Positions 47,141 through 58,720 of a stretch of DNA of 64,000 nt are shown here, piece by piece; the first letter of the stretch is position 1, and each line of letters opens with the position of its first letter. Position numbers and translations under genes: made by a program. The DNA comes from Chromobotia macracanthus (taxonomy: Eukaryota > Chordata > Actinopteri > Cypriniformes > Botiidae), in NCBI GenBank assembly GCA_036877525.1, contig JAZGTH010000034.1, forward strand, positions 5,202,501 to 5,266,500, in the 5' to 3' direction. The notes under the pieces were generated by a model, which was not told where the DNA came from, made no database searches, and saw nothing but the letters and a program-made list of their open reading frames with translations.

Positions 47141-49070
47141 CTTTTTTAAGGACCAAGCTATTCTGTCAAAAAATGCATATACTGTAGCTCTATACCAATA
47201 TAACTGATCTATTGATGTCCATTTTTAAAACAGACAAAATTGCTGCTTCATTTAAATTTGAATAACAATTCAAATTCTGTTTTAGCAACACCAATTTTCT
47301 ATGAGTGGTTTCTGTGGTTTCCTGTACACCATTTACAGGAGTATATGGAGGAATGTCTCAGTGAACATGAGCAGGGCTGGAGACACCTGCTGTTTGATAT
47401 AGTGACATTGGTGACAATCTGTTTCTGTCTTCACCAGCTAATTTAGATGATTTAAACGTTCATAGTCAGCTAAATTTGTAACGGTTCAATACAATCATTA
47501 CTATATACACTTGTAAATATATATTCTTAACAAGCTGCATATTTTACTTCACTTTTTATTTTCTTTATCAATAGAAACTAAGCAAAATCATTTTTAACAC
47601 AGATTAAACATAACACTGGAGTTTGATTTGTCACATTTTAACATTGTAATAGGTTAGTTAGCAAACAAAGCTAGATTCCCATAGTGGTACATAAATGCAG
47701 TATTTGAAATTGTAGTCAAATTACATAATAAATTGGCTTGATAGGTGGATATTCCCAATAATGCCATTAATTCTTGAACTTTGTTGATTATGCATAATAT
47801 TAGTTTTGTAAAAGAGGTAATACTGAATGCTTTAGCTTTCATTGTCTCAAAAATGATACAGTACTTAAAAATCTGTTGTGAATATCAGTTGTATTGTAGA
47901 TGTATTGGTGCTAAAAAAAATACTACTGGTTTATTGCTGCATACGACCAACGACTACTAGTTTATGAAGTAAACTAATTGATTAAAGCAACCATTCTATG
48001 TAAAAATGTAAGTTCTGTAACTTGATCTCAGGGATTCAACAGGGGCTGTATCTAACCGGGGTCACACCCTGTGTTTCTATTGCTTTTAAACTCTTTTTAA
48101 AGCAATGTGTTTCTGATTGCACCTGATTGACCTGCTGTGCCTGTTGACAGTCCTTCAGTGTCTGGAGTAGGAGATTACCTTAATATTATATGGCCTGTGT
48201 CTCTTTTCAGGAAGTAGGGGTGAATGCTACTGAAGTGTCTTCCTGTCTATTCACTTTCCATTGAATACAGGTCGTGGCACCTGAGGTCAGGTCAACGGTT
48301 TGCCCAACCGTGGCTAATCGAAGCCAGCTGTCCAAAAATATGGAGCAAATTCCAATTAAATTCCATACATTTCAATAACTAATTGAAGAAATCACCTAGG
48401 ATCACTTGAATATTTTATACAAGCATATATATGTAAAACACATGGATAGATTATAAAAAATAACATTCATCTTTGTTTCCAGAAGATGTAAGTCATCTAA
48501 ACAACAAAATGTGTAATAATTAAATGCTGTTATTGCTTTAATTATTGCTTTATTTAAACAAACCCTTATATAACCCCATTAATTAAACTTTGCTACTCAT
48601 CCTGCAACAAACTGACAATTTTGTTGAGGAGATGTGAACTCCCATAGGACAGAAAAATCACAGATGAGACTTCCTAAATATCTGTTATTTCTTCAAGACA
48701 GCAATGAGATTAAATGGAGACTTAAATGGAAAATGAAACTTTTGCTTATGTCTCCTATGTCTCAAATATTTATCCTGAGAAAAAGAGAATCTCCCCAGAA
48801 ATCTCACAAATGTTTTAGAAGAGTTTTAGAAGAGATTTCAACAATGCCACAAACTGAACTCAAATTTGCCAAGTCTGCAATCAGAAGTCAGGTTTATTGA
48901 TTATTTCAATATGAAGTCAAACATGTCTCACCAAATTTGTATCAATCCAGATTATTTTAGCTCACTCTTAATGCACTTTTAACAATTGTCTCAGGAATTT
49001 CTTATAATTGTTAGTATCTGTAATAGTATCTATTCTAGCCATTATTTCTTCTTTTCTTCTTCCGGTCTTA
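47141..49070. other. Intergenic DNA, no gene seen
   Basis: AT-rich with short chance ORFs only. Around 48030-48330 the composition is more mixed, without a recognisable element. Confidence 0.5.
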
Positions 49071-49074
49071 CATC

Positions 49075-49570
49075 TATGGCAGCCCATGGAACAGTATATA
49101 GAAAAGTTATGAAATTTGGCACACATAGGACAACCTGAAATGTTAACATAGCAAATTTGGAGTCTCTACCACAAACCCTCTAGTGACACCAACAGTTCAA
49201 AGTTTGACTCATGTTTACGTTCATAACTTTTTTGAACACACACCTGTCAGACTCCAGGTGGCGCTGTAAAAAGCTAATTTACATTTTGGTCAATATCTCC
49301 ACAACTGTGTGGGCTAGAGTCAAAATTATTTTTGCCCTACAAAACATATATCTCAAATCCCATTTCCATCCATTTTTTTCTGCCAGTTTGAATTTTCAAA
49401 ATAATTTATATTTTCTAACTCCTCCTATGTTGTTTGTCCAATTTACTCAATACTTGGCATACATTATCTAGAGACCCTCTTGACAAAAAGTTATCAAAAG
49501 AATTTCAGGCTGTATAGCAGATAAAAGTCAATGAAACCTGTGGGAGTGGCCCGTTTTCACAAATTGGCCA
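49075..49570. repeat. Interspersed repeat family B, left part
   Basis: Contains caggtggcgctgtaa, ttggtcaatatctcc, atttggcacacatagg and gagaccctcttgacaaaaag, phrases of a noncoding interspersed repeat common in cyprinid-type genomes (recognised from memory, family name unknown). A related stretch resumes at 51.24 kb on the far side of a LINE. Confidence 0.5.
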
Positions 49571-49779
49571 ATATCAGGTCCTATCACCTCCCCCTTGACT
49601 TCATTCCCTCATATCTACTGCAAACAATCTCTCTCTGTCACCGCTGTCTGAATTTACACATATTCTAAACACATCCTTCACTACAGAAAGCATTACCTTC
49701 TCATTCAAGGAAACTCAGGGAACCACACTGAGTTTCTCAAAAAACAACACTCGACCCCTCAGCGGTCAGCAGTTATAAA

Positions 49780-50237
49780 CCAGTTTCACTTCTACTGATC
49801 CTTTCAAAAGTTCTTGAAAGAGCTGTATTTAAACAACTCTCTTCTTATCTCTCACAGAACAACTTATTTGACAGTCAACAGTCCAGATTCAATAACGGAT
49901 AATCCACAAAGACTACCCTCCTGTCTGTTGTTGAAAATCTATGGCAGACAAGATCCAATTCCATGTCGTCTGTCCTTCTTGACCTGTCTGCTGCCTTTGA
50001 CACAGTGAACCACCAGATCCTGCTGTCAACCATTTCCAACCTGGGAATCACTGAACCTGCACTCAGCTGGTTCAACTCATAGCTTACAGATCTTTTAAGG
50101 TATCATGGAGAGAAATCAATGTCACATCAGCTGACCACTGAGGTTCTTTAAGGATCAGTTCTTGCTCCTCTCCTCCTCTCAATATACACAGCATGTCTGG
50201 GTGCAAACATTAAAGCACATGGCTTCTCACACCATAT
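49780..50237 (+). pseudogene. LINE reverse transcriptase fragment
   Basis: In changing frames it encodes LSKVLERAVFKQLSSYLSQN, NNLFDSQQS, SVLLDLSAAFDTVNHQILLS (palm motif A), LGITEPALSWFNS and GSVLAPLLLSIYT, the conserved order of a Jockey-group RT. Stops occur within it (for example after WFNS). The catalytic [YF]ADD is missing because the segment ends at the nested insertion. Confidence 0.75.
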
Positions 50238-50725
50238 GCTCTTAATTCAATTCAATTTTATTTATATAGCACGTTTTACAATGTTGCATTGCTTCAAAGC
50301 AGCTTCAAATATAATGAAAAATAAAACACAAGCATGTACAACACAAGAACCGGAATACATGGTATTATTGCAAATTTAATTGTTCAATTAACATTCCATG
50401 TTTGTAGTTGGTTATAAATAAAAAGTTGACTGAACTGATGAAAACTATCGCACATTTGGACCATATGAATAAATGTACATGTATTAGAAATACCTGTCAT
50501 TATGTGCAAAGGCTTGTACCTCTCTCAGTGGTCTAGGAAGATGGTAATGTATTCTGACTGCATACTAAAACAGTATATATCTCTTAAGACTATGCAACAT
50601 TTAATCAATTAACATGATATATGATAGGCATCATATTAACAAGACATGCCATTTCAGCTTACATGGAGATGGCGAGCAAATCTACAGGGCGACAGTGACA
50701 AGGAACCAAAATAAAAGTCCATAAA
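50238..50725 (-). repeat. Interspersed repeat family A, copy 3, nested in a LINE
   Basis: Starts aattcaattcaattttattt and tgttgcattgcttcaaagca, and ends near gacagtgacaaggaaccaaa, in the same order as 36373-36905. Interrupted LINE sequence lies on both sides, so this copy is younger than the LINE. Confidence 0.7.
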
Positions 50726-51240
50726 GTCTAGATCCTCCTGATCTTACTCCACTGGCTACCTGTAGCCACTCACATCAAATTTAAATCTCTGACCCTGAAC
50801 TTCAGGACAGTTACCGGAACTTCACCCTCCTAACTCAAGTCACTCCTTCAGATACTGTATATGTCCCCTCCCACCAACTACGTTCTGTAAACAGGCGATG
50901 CCTGATTCCTCATAATACTCTCTAAGATTGCTCTCTAAGACATTCACCTATTCTGTTCCTTCCTGGTGGAATAAGTTGACAGCCTCCGCTTGATATGCTG
51001 ATACCATCACAACCTTCAAGAAACAACTTAAAACAGACACCTGACTAATCCTTTATGCTATAATGTTTAACCTTATTTAATGTTGTTCACAAATCACAAA
51101 AAGTCATAGTGTTCACTATGTCTCTAGGAACTATTCCTACTTGTAAATGTAGCTTTGTAGACTAGACTGCTCTCTCTCTCTCTCTCTCTTTGTAAGTTGC
51201 TTTGGAAAAATCATATACTAAATGAATAAATTTAAATGTA

Positions 51241-51790
51241 ATCTTCTGATTGGAAAGTCCAAGCTTAATTGGAAACATGCAGACATGCAACTCAAATAGG
51301 GGGTGCTACAACAGAAAATTCTTTATAATGCCATAAACAAATGCTTCATAAAGTTATAATTTGCGTACATCTTTTTTTTACCATATTCTATAATTTCACT
51401 CAGATATATTAAACACCATGGCTGATAGCAGCCAATCAAATTTCAGCAGCTAACAGCATCAAATCTTGAATGGCCTACCATTACGAAAATGGACATTTTA
51501 TAGACGTCAATTTTCCAAATTGGCCGCATGGTGGCACTATAATAAACAAATTTATGCTAATAACACTGCAACCATGTGTGATAAAATCTGACTTTTTGTT
51601 TCCCTACTTTAAGCATTAAGTATGTCTCATTTTTATGTTTTGCGATAAAGTTCTTCCACAGTTCTCATCTAATTCACATAACACTCGGCATGCACCATCC
51701 CCAGGCCCTCGTGACAAAACTTGAAACGCAATCTCTGGCAAATGTGCCCAAGATTGGTTTGCAGAAACTGAAGTTGAAACCCAGAGGCCA
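51241..51790. repeat. Interspersed repeat family B, right part
   Basis: Contains gcatggtggcactataataa, tttccctactttaagcatta, gttcttccacagttctcatc and caccatccccaggccctcgt, the same type of repeat as 49.1-49.57 kb. The LINE between suggests an insertion into this older repeat. Confidence 0.5.
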
Positions 51791-53340
51791 CCACTCTTTT
51801 CCTCTTGGGACCTCTTCTTGTCCCTTTCAAACTACATTCGGCCCCTTTTGAGCCACCTCAGTTTAAGGTTCTATCCCTTAAAACTCAATTAGGAGTTGAC
51901 CGAGCTCTTAACTTGCTTGGACCCTGATCATTGACCCTGATCATTTTTTTGCCCGGCTGATGATTAAACAGGCAAAAAATTTACTTCTTTTTAATGATGG
52001 ACACACATTATTTCGTGATCATAACATCGTTAATTAATAAGCAACCACCAAAAACACTGTAGCAGCCATGCAAACCATTCAGAGTGGTTTTCTGCAACAG
52101 TTTACTAACTGCATAGCAACAACCTGGAAGCCACCCACAGCACCACAGCAACAGCATAGTAATGCTCAGTCAACCACCTACAACACTCTAGCATTGTAGC
52201 GAGTTGGACAAGCACAAGGGTTTGAACTAGGCTTTAGTTATTATGGCATAATTGTCTAAATGAATTGTCTAAAATTAGGTTCACTAATCAAGGATTTCTG
52301 CATACAGACCTTATTTTGTCCAAAAAAGCAGATCATTCCTAATGCATGCAGATGATGTTTATAAGCATACCTTTATCTTTAAAAAGATAAATTACATACC
52401 TCAGTTAGGATTTGCACATTTTTGTCTGGTAACACATTACTGATTCTCTTAAAGCAAACAGCCTATTAGAATCATTACCACAGAGCTGCCTTGGCCTTTG
52501 ATTGGCTTTGAACAAGCGTTTGAACAAGTTTTCTAATAAACATCCAGCTGGCTAAGCCCATTCTTAATCCATATCTCTTTATCAACTGTTCCCTGTAGAA
52601 CATACCCAAACACAGGCACTGCAAAAACAAATCTTCCTGTCAGAGAAAGGTTACACTTCTAATTAAGGTCCTACGCTGTGTCCTTAATTCCAAGTCAAGC
52701 ATCAAATTGGGCTGATTGGTAAAAGTATGTTTTTTTCTTTTAGAGGTTATATTAGTAGGTCAGGGGTTCAGTGCAGTGGTGATTTTCTTACACAATTAAA
52801 AGACCATTGAGAAAAGTGTGTTTGGACTAGAACAGAGTGCTTGCTGGGAAAATATCAGCCACTGAGTATATGTGACACTTTTTAACCATTAAATCAAATT
52901 TCATTTGTAATGCCACCTGACCATGGTATAATTAGAAACCCAGCCAGGATTTCTCACACCTAGTAGTTAACAGTGCACAAACTAACTGCTGAAAAAACGT
53001 GTAATGGAGACTCACGACTGGTCACTTGTCCATTGCCAAGGTAATCTCTCAGTAGTTTGTTAAGTTCAGTAATATATGAGTGAGAAAAAAGTTAATAAAA
53101 ATAAATAAAATTGTCAAATTACATTAAACAGGAAAACTCAAAATAAATACCTATGTCAAATAATTAGGTTTCCCAGTAGCCAGAGAAAAAGGACAGGTAT
53201 AATCAAGAAGTTAGTATGGTATGTATGTATTCATTCAGGTTTGATGGAAATAAAGGTATGGAGTAGTTCATAAACAAGTTCATTAAAAAGTCCAGTTTTA
53301 AACATATAACCTTATGAATTTAGAAGAACTAAATAGTATG
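51791..53340. other. Intergenic DNA with a small AGCAAC-type repeat
   Basis: About 52040-52200 is rich in CAACCACC/CATAGCAACAACC words, like the stretches near 10.7 and 14.4 kb. The rest, including 52480-52700, appears unique, with no gene seen. Confidence 0.45.
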
Positions 53341-53350
53341 TACAGTATCA

Positions 53351-53873
53351 TGAATGGTGAGGGAAGAACCCAGTTGCAGAACAGCTTTTCTCAAAAAACA
53401 TCCGAACAAAAATTCCCTTGAGGGACCAGAACATGAACCAAGACAAGAAATTTACTGAACAAACCAAAACAAGACTTGATATTCTAAGTAGAGTTCTTTT
53501 AAATAACATGACACAATGCAAGGTACAATAATCAACTACAATCAAAACAAGAAGCAAAAACAACACTAATACACAGATACAAGGGCATTAAATAAGGGTA
53601 GCAAACAAGGCCGGTAACTAGGGCAGGCAGGTGAGGGGAATGAACTAATGATGGGATAATTAACGAGGAAATAAGAGGGTGGATCGAGACTTAAGACAGG
53701 AGAGCACATGGCACAAACTAAACAAACAATGGCCACGTGCTTCCACAGATCACAAAAGACACACAGCATGAGTCTAGGTCCTGACTCTAAGATATAAGAA
53801 CCAAGACTACATCAGAGTCAGGACTCAAACATTACGTTCTAAAACAAAAACAAGGGCTGTCAGGATCCTGACA
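53351..53873 (-). repeat. LTR-like or nonautonomous element, about 523 bp
   Basis: Bounded by tgaatggtgagggaag at the left and caggatcctgaca at the right, so it begins TG and ends CA on both strands, like an LTR. The minus strand reads through ctgtgtgtcttttgtgatct and ccttatttaatgcccttgta toward a T-rich end. I recall similar fish sequences that carry this style of text. There is no clear 4-6 bp target duplication (tatca against tatgg), and no internal retroelement genes are adjacent. A solo LTR is one reading; a nonautonomous DNA element is another. Confidence 0.4.
53858..53873. other. Perfect 16-bp palindrome at repeat edge
   Basis: tgtcaggatcctgaca is its own reverse complement and forms the terminus of the element at 53351-53873. 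Confidence 0.85.
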
Positions 53874-54561
53874 TATGGACCACTATGATACTTTAAAGGT
53901 ACGTCTTTGCTGTTTTTGTGACAGTCATTAAAATACTAGAAAGAACACTTCTATCCAAAGGAAGAACTCTTTCTAACTTACAACTAAACAGTCCTAAACT
54001 GTATATAGTTGTATACATTCCCACGGTATGCTGGCTACAAAACTATGTATCTTGTACTATGTAAAAAACTATGAAACTATGTAACTGTGTAGATAGGTAT
54101 GCAAGTTTGGATTGATGTTTTGTTTGCATTCATGCATTAGGATGAATCACAACTTAATGTAGTTCAAACTCTGTCATATTTAATATCTAACAGATCGTCT
54201 TCTAATTTCCTATCAGACTATGTATGCTGTGTAACCATAACAGGCATGACAGTCTTTCTACAATAATCTGGATTAATATTTGCAAATGTGCCATCCAGCC
54301 ATAAAACATGCAAATAAGGTGTTGAGTGAGACAAAGAAACTTTGCCTGCTTAACAGCTATTGGTTGTTTAAGTTTTACTTGGCATGACCAAGCTGAACTT
54401 AAAAATGACCGCCAACACCTTAGCCTCAGTTTTTGTCAAGTCTTGTCCTTTAGTCTTGTCTTCTTAGTCGTAGTCTTTGTCTTCTTGCAAGGATCTTCGG
54501 CCCTAGCCCATGGGGAGGGGGTCCAGTTTCTGGCTCAGTCCATCTGAGACAGACTCTGGAC

Positions 54562-54599
54562 ATCATTTCAGCTTTATTATTTAATAAAGCTGAAATGAT
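54562..54599. other. Perfect 18-bp inverted repeat with 2-bp centre
   Basis: atcatttcagctttatta (54562-54579) is followed after tt by its exact reverse complement (54582-54599). Immediately after it, cagctttatta appears again (54600-54610). It could fold as a cruciform or hairpin. Confidence 0.9.
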
Positions 54600-54669
54600 C
54601 AGCTTTATTAAGGTGATTCTACTGGTGGTTCATTCAGAATGCTTAGCTGATTTGACTTGCATAGGCTTA

Positions 54670-54674
<5 letters not shown>

Positions 54675-54725
<51 letters not shown>

Positions 54726-54778
54726 TGCTCTCTCTCTCTCTTTCTCTCTCTCTCTCCTTGCTCTCTCTCCTTGCTCTC
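54675..54778. repeat. Long (CT)n tract with interruptions
   Basis: About 100 bases of CT repeat broken by ccttgctct units. The Ser/Leu and Arg/Glu ORFs over it on both strands are artefacts. Confidence 0.95.
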
Positions 54779-55345
54779 CTTACTTGTGGTTATGTGTTCA
54801 ATGTGTGTAGGTTTATGTCTAGTTATGTTACATGTTCCCCTGTAGTGTAGTTTAATAAACACCCATGTGTATCCACCCTTGATTGTTGCTGTGTTTAATG
54901 CTCACAAATAAGGTCACTTAAACTGTGTTCTATTTTTCTACATTCTCTAAAGTCCTGTTAAAGCAGAGAAGCATTGTTTTCAAGGCCAGACAAATAATGT
55001 TTCTTAGATTCAATAAGACTGCGTATGTACTCGCTGGATGAATGCAAAAGCTGATTATTGGAATCATTCCTGTTGATCAGGTACTACAAAATATGTATAA
55101 TTAATGACGATTAATTATATGTATTTTCCTTTGAGTTTCGTTCCACGAATGAAATGGTGTTTTAAACAATACTGTTTCATTGATTTGACATTCGATTTGC
55201 TACAATTGTGGTGCTGGTTCATGCTTATAATCTGGAGTCCCTAATTCTGCTGATCTTTGCTACATGCTCTACAAGAGTGTTAAATCAATGTGTTACATTG
55301 ATTAAGAATTCCCCAAATCATTCATCCTGATTAATTATCAATAAT
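54779..55345. other. Intergenic DNA, no gene seen
   Basis: AT-rich, without repeat or coding features that I recognise. Confidence 0.45.
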
Positions 55346-55346
55346 T

Positions 55347-55436
55347 TTATATATGTATTTATATATATATATATATTATATATGATAGATATATAGATAT
55401 GTGTGTGTGTATGTTCATGTGCATATGTATATATGT
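55347..55436. repeat. (AT)n / (GT)n compound microsatellite
   Basis: Alternating at, gata and gt units. Confidence 0.85.
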
Positions 55437-55499
55437 ACGAGTAAACTTGTTCAAATATGACATAACTATCGTTGAACAAGCCTCAGTATTAATTTCCCT

Positions 55500-55860
55500 T
55501 AAACACATTTTCACTACATAGAGCAACCGCAACTCTCACTGTGAGAACATGACCCATCCACAAGAGGTACCTAAGCATGCTCAAGCCCGAGACACTCAAG
55601 GCACCAATCATGACCATCTGAGGGAGTGACAAAACAGCCACATCCAGAACCACAGGAAAATCCATCTTTAAAAAGATGTTGTACCACTGTGGGAGCTAAG
55701 AAGGAATAAAGCTCTTTTAGGCTCTGTTGCTGACCTGCCACAGTGCCCAGTGGGAGTTTGCCAAAGGAAGGGACGAGGAAATATACAGCTGAACACACCG
55801 TAATCCACAGCAGAAAAAGTATGCTTCTCTTTATAATGAGAAAACGTGACTTACATTGGA
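55500..55860 (-). pseudogene. DIRS gag N-terminal relic
   Basis: The minus-strand frame 55864-55571 ends with FSCGSGCGCF, PSDGHDWCLECLGLEHA and a stop. Beyond it come DGSCSH and SESCGC in other phases. This matches the Cys/His start of fish DIRS gag (pattern CxxCxxx...GHDxCxxCLGLxHA...CxHC). No RT or recombinase is attached. A family A copy follows directly at 55862. Confidence 0.65.
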
Positions 55861-55861
55861 A

Positions 55862-56235
55862 CATTGTATTTATATAGCATTTATAACATTATTTTTTACA
55901 ATGTTACATTGCTTCAAAGCAGCTTTACATAATGAAAAATAAAGCTCAGAACAAATGTCATATTCAACACAGAATATATGGTATTATTGCAAATAATGTG
56001 TGAGATGTTTAAAAAACTAATTAGGCATACTAGGTTTATAGTTGGTTTGTGAATAAATGGTTGACTGAACCAATTAAAACTACAATGTTATGTTAAGCAA
56101 GATATGCCATCCTAGCTTACATGGAGATGGCACATAGAAAGATAACATCTTATGGGACAGGGGTATATGGGATTCCCAATAGTACAATATTGGGACACAC
56201 AACACACAAAAGTAAAATACATGCATGCAAATTTA
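55862..56235 (-). repeat. Interspersed repeat family A, copy 4
   Basis: Contains tgttacattgcttcaaagca, gatatgccatcctagcttac, atggagatggca and gataacatcttatgggacag, the same succession as copies 1 and 3. The start is slightly rearranged compared with the others. Confidence 0.7.
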
Positions 56236-56860
56236 TGTTTTTGTGTTCAAGTCAAAACTTACTGTTTCAACAAATGAGAGGACTAAACATATGCTAATGT
56301 CAGTGTTTGTTCTTACAAATACCATACCTCTAAACAGTATCAATTGCTTATGTCACTTTAGTCATATCTAAAATGCTTTAGTGGTTTCTTGCTCTTTAGG
56401 TTAGCTCCTACATTATTGGAGTGCACCAATGTCGATATCACTTTAACGATAAATAGGACGGCAAATCTATAGACAGGCAGCTGAAGGCTTATGGCAGAGA
56501 CAGAGAGCTAATGAGTGTTGAGATGCACCATTTCAGACCCCCTACTGAGGACATCACAGTGTCATTCAGCTGACATTTAGAAGATGACAAAAGTACTGAT
56601 TTTTTTTGGATGATCTATATGGTGCTTTAATAGGTTTTAATAGGTTTATTATTAGTTTCATTATTAGTTAATGGTGTTATTTTGGTTCTAGTCAAGTCAT
56701 ATCTTGTTTCTACAGTGGTTTTACACTTGTTTCACAGTGGTATTTTGTAATAAAAATTGTTAATTATATAGGCTTCATCTGCCTGAGCTTAGAAATATTT
56801 TTATGATGCAAAATTATGACAAACATGTCTCTGGTTACTTGTCATTTATCACCCTCCCAG
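56236..56860. other. Intergenic DNA, no gene seen
   Basis: AT-rich with no recognisable coding sequence or element. Confidence 0.45.
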
Positions 56861-57578
56861 TCAATTGGGCAATTTCATTAAAGAACTTGACATGCTGCTA
56901 TCATCTTTTCCAGAAGATGGCACTCCAGTGGTAGTTCTTGACGACTTCAACATCCACCTAGACAGACAAACCTTGGGGTATCAAGGCTGGACTACTGCAA
57001 TGCCCTTCTGGCTGTCCTTCCAGCTAATGCTACCAAGCCCCTACAAATGATCCAGAATGCTGCACTACGTCTGGTCTTCAATCAACCAAAAACAACCCAT
57101 GTAACACTCCTCCTGACCATACTCCACTGGCTACCTGTAGCTGCCCACATGAAATTTAAATTTCTGACGCTTGCCTGTCCTAACAGTAACCGGAACCTCT
57201 CCCTCCTACCTCAACTCACTCCTCCAGACATACGTCCCCTCCCGCCAGCTACGGTCAATTAACGAGCGACGTCTAATTGTTCCCCCACAACGTGGCACCA
57301 GATCAGTCTGTACAACTTTCACTTATTCTGTTCCTTTGTGGTGGAATGAACTCCCAGCCTTCACCCGATCTACTGAGACCATCACAACCTTCAAAAAACA
57401 ACTCTAGCAAAAAAGTCTCTAGTTCATCTTGTCTTTAGTAGCAGAAAACAATATCTGCTTGTAAATGTAGCTTTGTAGACTTGGCTTGTTGGCTCACAAG
57501 GCAAAATGTTCAATGCTCTCGTCCTTTGTAAGTCGCTTTGGATAAAAGAGTCTGCTGAATGACTAAATGTAAATGTAT
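56861..57578 (+). mobile_element. L2-like LINE with an internal deletion
   Basis: The 5' part encodes an endonuclease fragment, ELDMLLSSFPEDGTPVVVLD then DFNIHLD (a GDFN-type motif with Asp in place of the first Gly). It then jumps directly to the RT C-terminal region. The 3' end reads gtaagtcgctttggataaaa, gagtctgctgaatgactaaa, tgtaaatgta. A deletion has therefore removed most of the RT. The tail is shared with 61683-61840, in inverted orientation. Confidence 0.8.
56865..57405 (+). pseudogene. LINE endonuclease fused to RT C-terminus
   Basis: The frame 56865-57050 holds the APE-type endonuclease piece and, from about 56980, the start of the RT C-terminal region in shifting frames. The frame 57047-57262 has MIQNAALRLVFNQPKTTHVT and ILHWLPVAAHMKFKFLTLA. 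The frame 57171-57407 continues with PSRQLRSINERRLIVP and VPLWWNELPAFTRSTETITT, the end of the LINE protein. One deletion and several frameshifts make it inactive. Confidence 0.8.
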
Positions 57579-57579
57579 A

Positions 57580-58720
57580 TCCTTTGCGAGGAACAGCCAT
57601 CATATACCACACCCCAGCCTGTGCAGGAAGCACCTGTAATTAGCATCTTGCGACAAAAACTTGCACCTAGAATGGGACCTAAGGTGAGAAACCAGGGTCT
57701 GACACACATAAAAAGGGTACAAAGGCAGCCTCACATTACCCTTAAATGCCCCTAGGGATTGACCCTTGAATGAAAACCCCTGGCTCTGAGCCACAACTAA
57801 AATAGTCTCATGTGCAGGAGGTCCAAAGCTATTACCATAGAAGCTGGACTCAGACCCAGAACTCTTTGAAAGCAATGGAAAGTAATTTCCATACCTAGCC
57901 TGATAGAGAATTTTGAATAGACTCAGCATGTGCTGGGGACAACTGTATAATGTAGACTGCGAATGTCCTGGAGTTGCAATGTAACCAGGGCTGCATCCAT
58001 GAATTTCGTGGATGTGAAGGGTGACAAGACTAAGCAGAGTGGAGTAACCTAAAATTGGTCTAAAAGCCTCAAAAGTGAACTTCAGGAACTTCTCAGAAAC
58101 TCTACAGTATATGAAAATATGCACCCTGGTGTTTGATGGTGACAAACTAATTATTGCATTGTATCTGAGATGTGATAATTTTGATCATCAGCATCTTGAA
58201 CCTGTATGATATGATGTTTCAGACTGAAAAGATTGGATGCAACCCCCCATTATTTTTGGGAACCAAAAAGGTTGACTGCAATAGCCTGACTCTCTATCTG
58301 GGAGGGGAACATGCTCCCTTTGCTCATAAACGTTTGGAACTGTTGTGACAGTAAATGCATCTGTTCTGGTTTAATGGTAGTGGGAACCACGGCATGCACA
58401 GGGCAATGGGCAACCTGTATAATGTAACCCCTTTCTACAGTCCTTAAGACCCAAGAAGGAATATCTGGCAGTAATGTCCATGAGATTTAACTACAGATGC
58501 TTCTCTATGGTTCACAGCTGCCATAGAATGGCCGATGGCACAAGCTTTCTGCTTAGTAGCCTGAAGGTAAGGTAGCCCTTAGTAGCTTTGTGTGTTTGCC
58601 GTACATGCTTCACAACCAGCTGGAAAAAGAACATTAGCATTATGAAATGCAACATTGGCAGTAGCTTTTGATATGGAACTATTGCCAGGTGCTCTCTAGA
58701 CATATACCGTAAAATAAAAT
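57580..58720 (-). mobile_element. Degenerate DIRS retrotransposon fragment
   Basis: Read on the minus strand, a gag end lies at about 58700-58440, RT at about 58320-57740 and the start of RNase H at about 57690-57590. It directly abuts the 3' tail of the plus-strand LINE at 57578. It is a separate, more decayed copy than those at 3.6-5.8 and 34.8-36.4 kb. Confidence 0.65.
57590..58330 (-). pseudogene. DIRS RT and RNase H start, degenerate
   Basis: Combining frames gives FLVPKNNGGLHPIFSL (fingers), FVTIKHQGAYFH and KFLKFTFEAF, SPFTSTKFMDAALVTLQLQD, then, after loss of the YxDD region, FHCFQRVLGLSPASMVIALD and LLHMRLF (connection), and ITGASCTGWGVVYDG (RNase H start). Each matches in order the conserved blocks of fish DIRS RT-RNase H. 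Stops and an internal deletion over the catalytic Asp pair make it inactive. The longest frame (58145-57600) mixes true and false phases. Confidence 0.7.

Larger units (their letters stand above)
49590..51240 (+). mobile_element. L2-like LINE copy, interrupted by a nested repeat
   Basis: RT fragments run from about 49780 to 50237, then repeat family A intervenes (50238-50725), and the LINE resumes at 50726 with ctccactggctacctgtagc and runs to the 3' end at 51240 (tttgtaagttgctttgg, aaatgaataaatttaaatgt). The 3' part parallels the copies at 57.1-57.58 and 61.7 kb. A (CT)n tract lies at 51166-51190. Part of the RT, including the YADD region, is absent from the gap. Confidence 0.75.

Noticed and set aside
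54608..54862. Arg/Glu-rich and Ser/Leu-rich ORFs on both strands
   Set aside because: They are translations of the (CT)n tract.
57600..58145. 181-codon minus-strand ORF as an intact protein
   Set aside because: Only parts of it are in the true DIRS phase; the recognisable blocks switch frame and contain stops.
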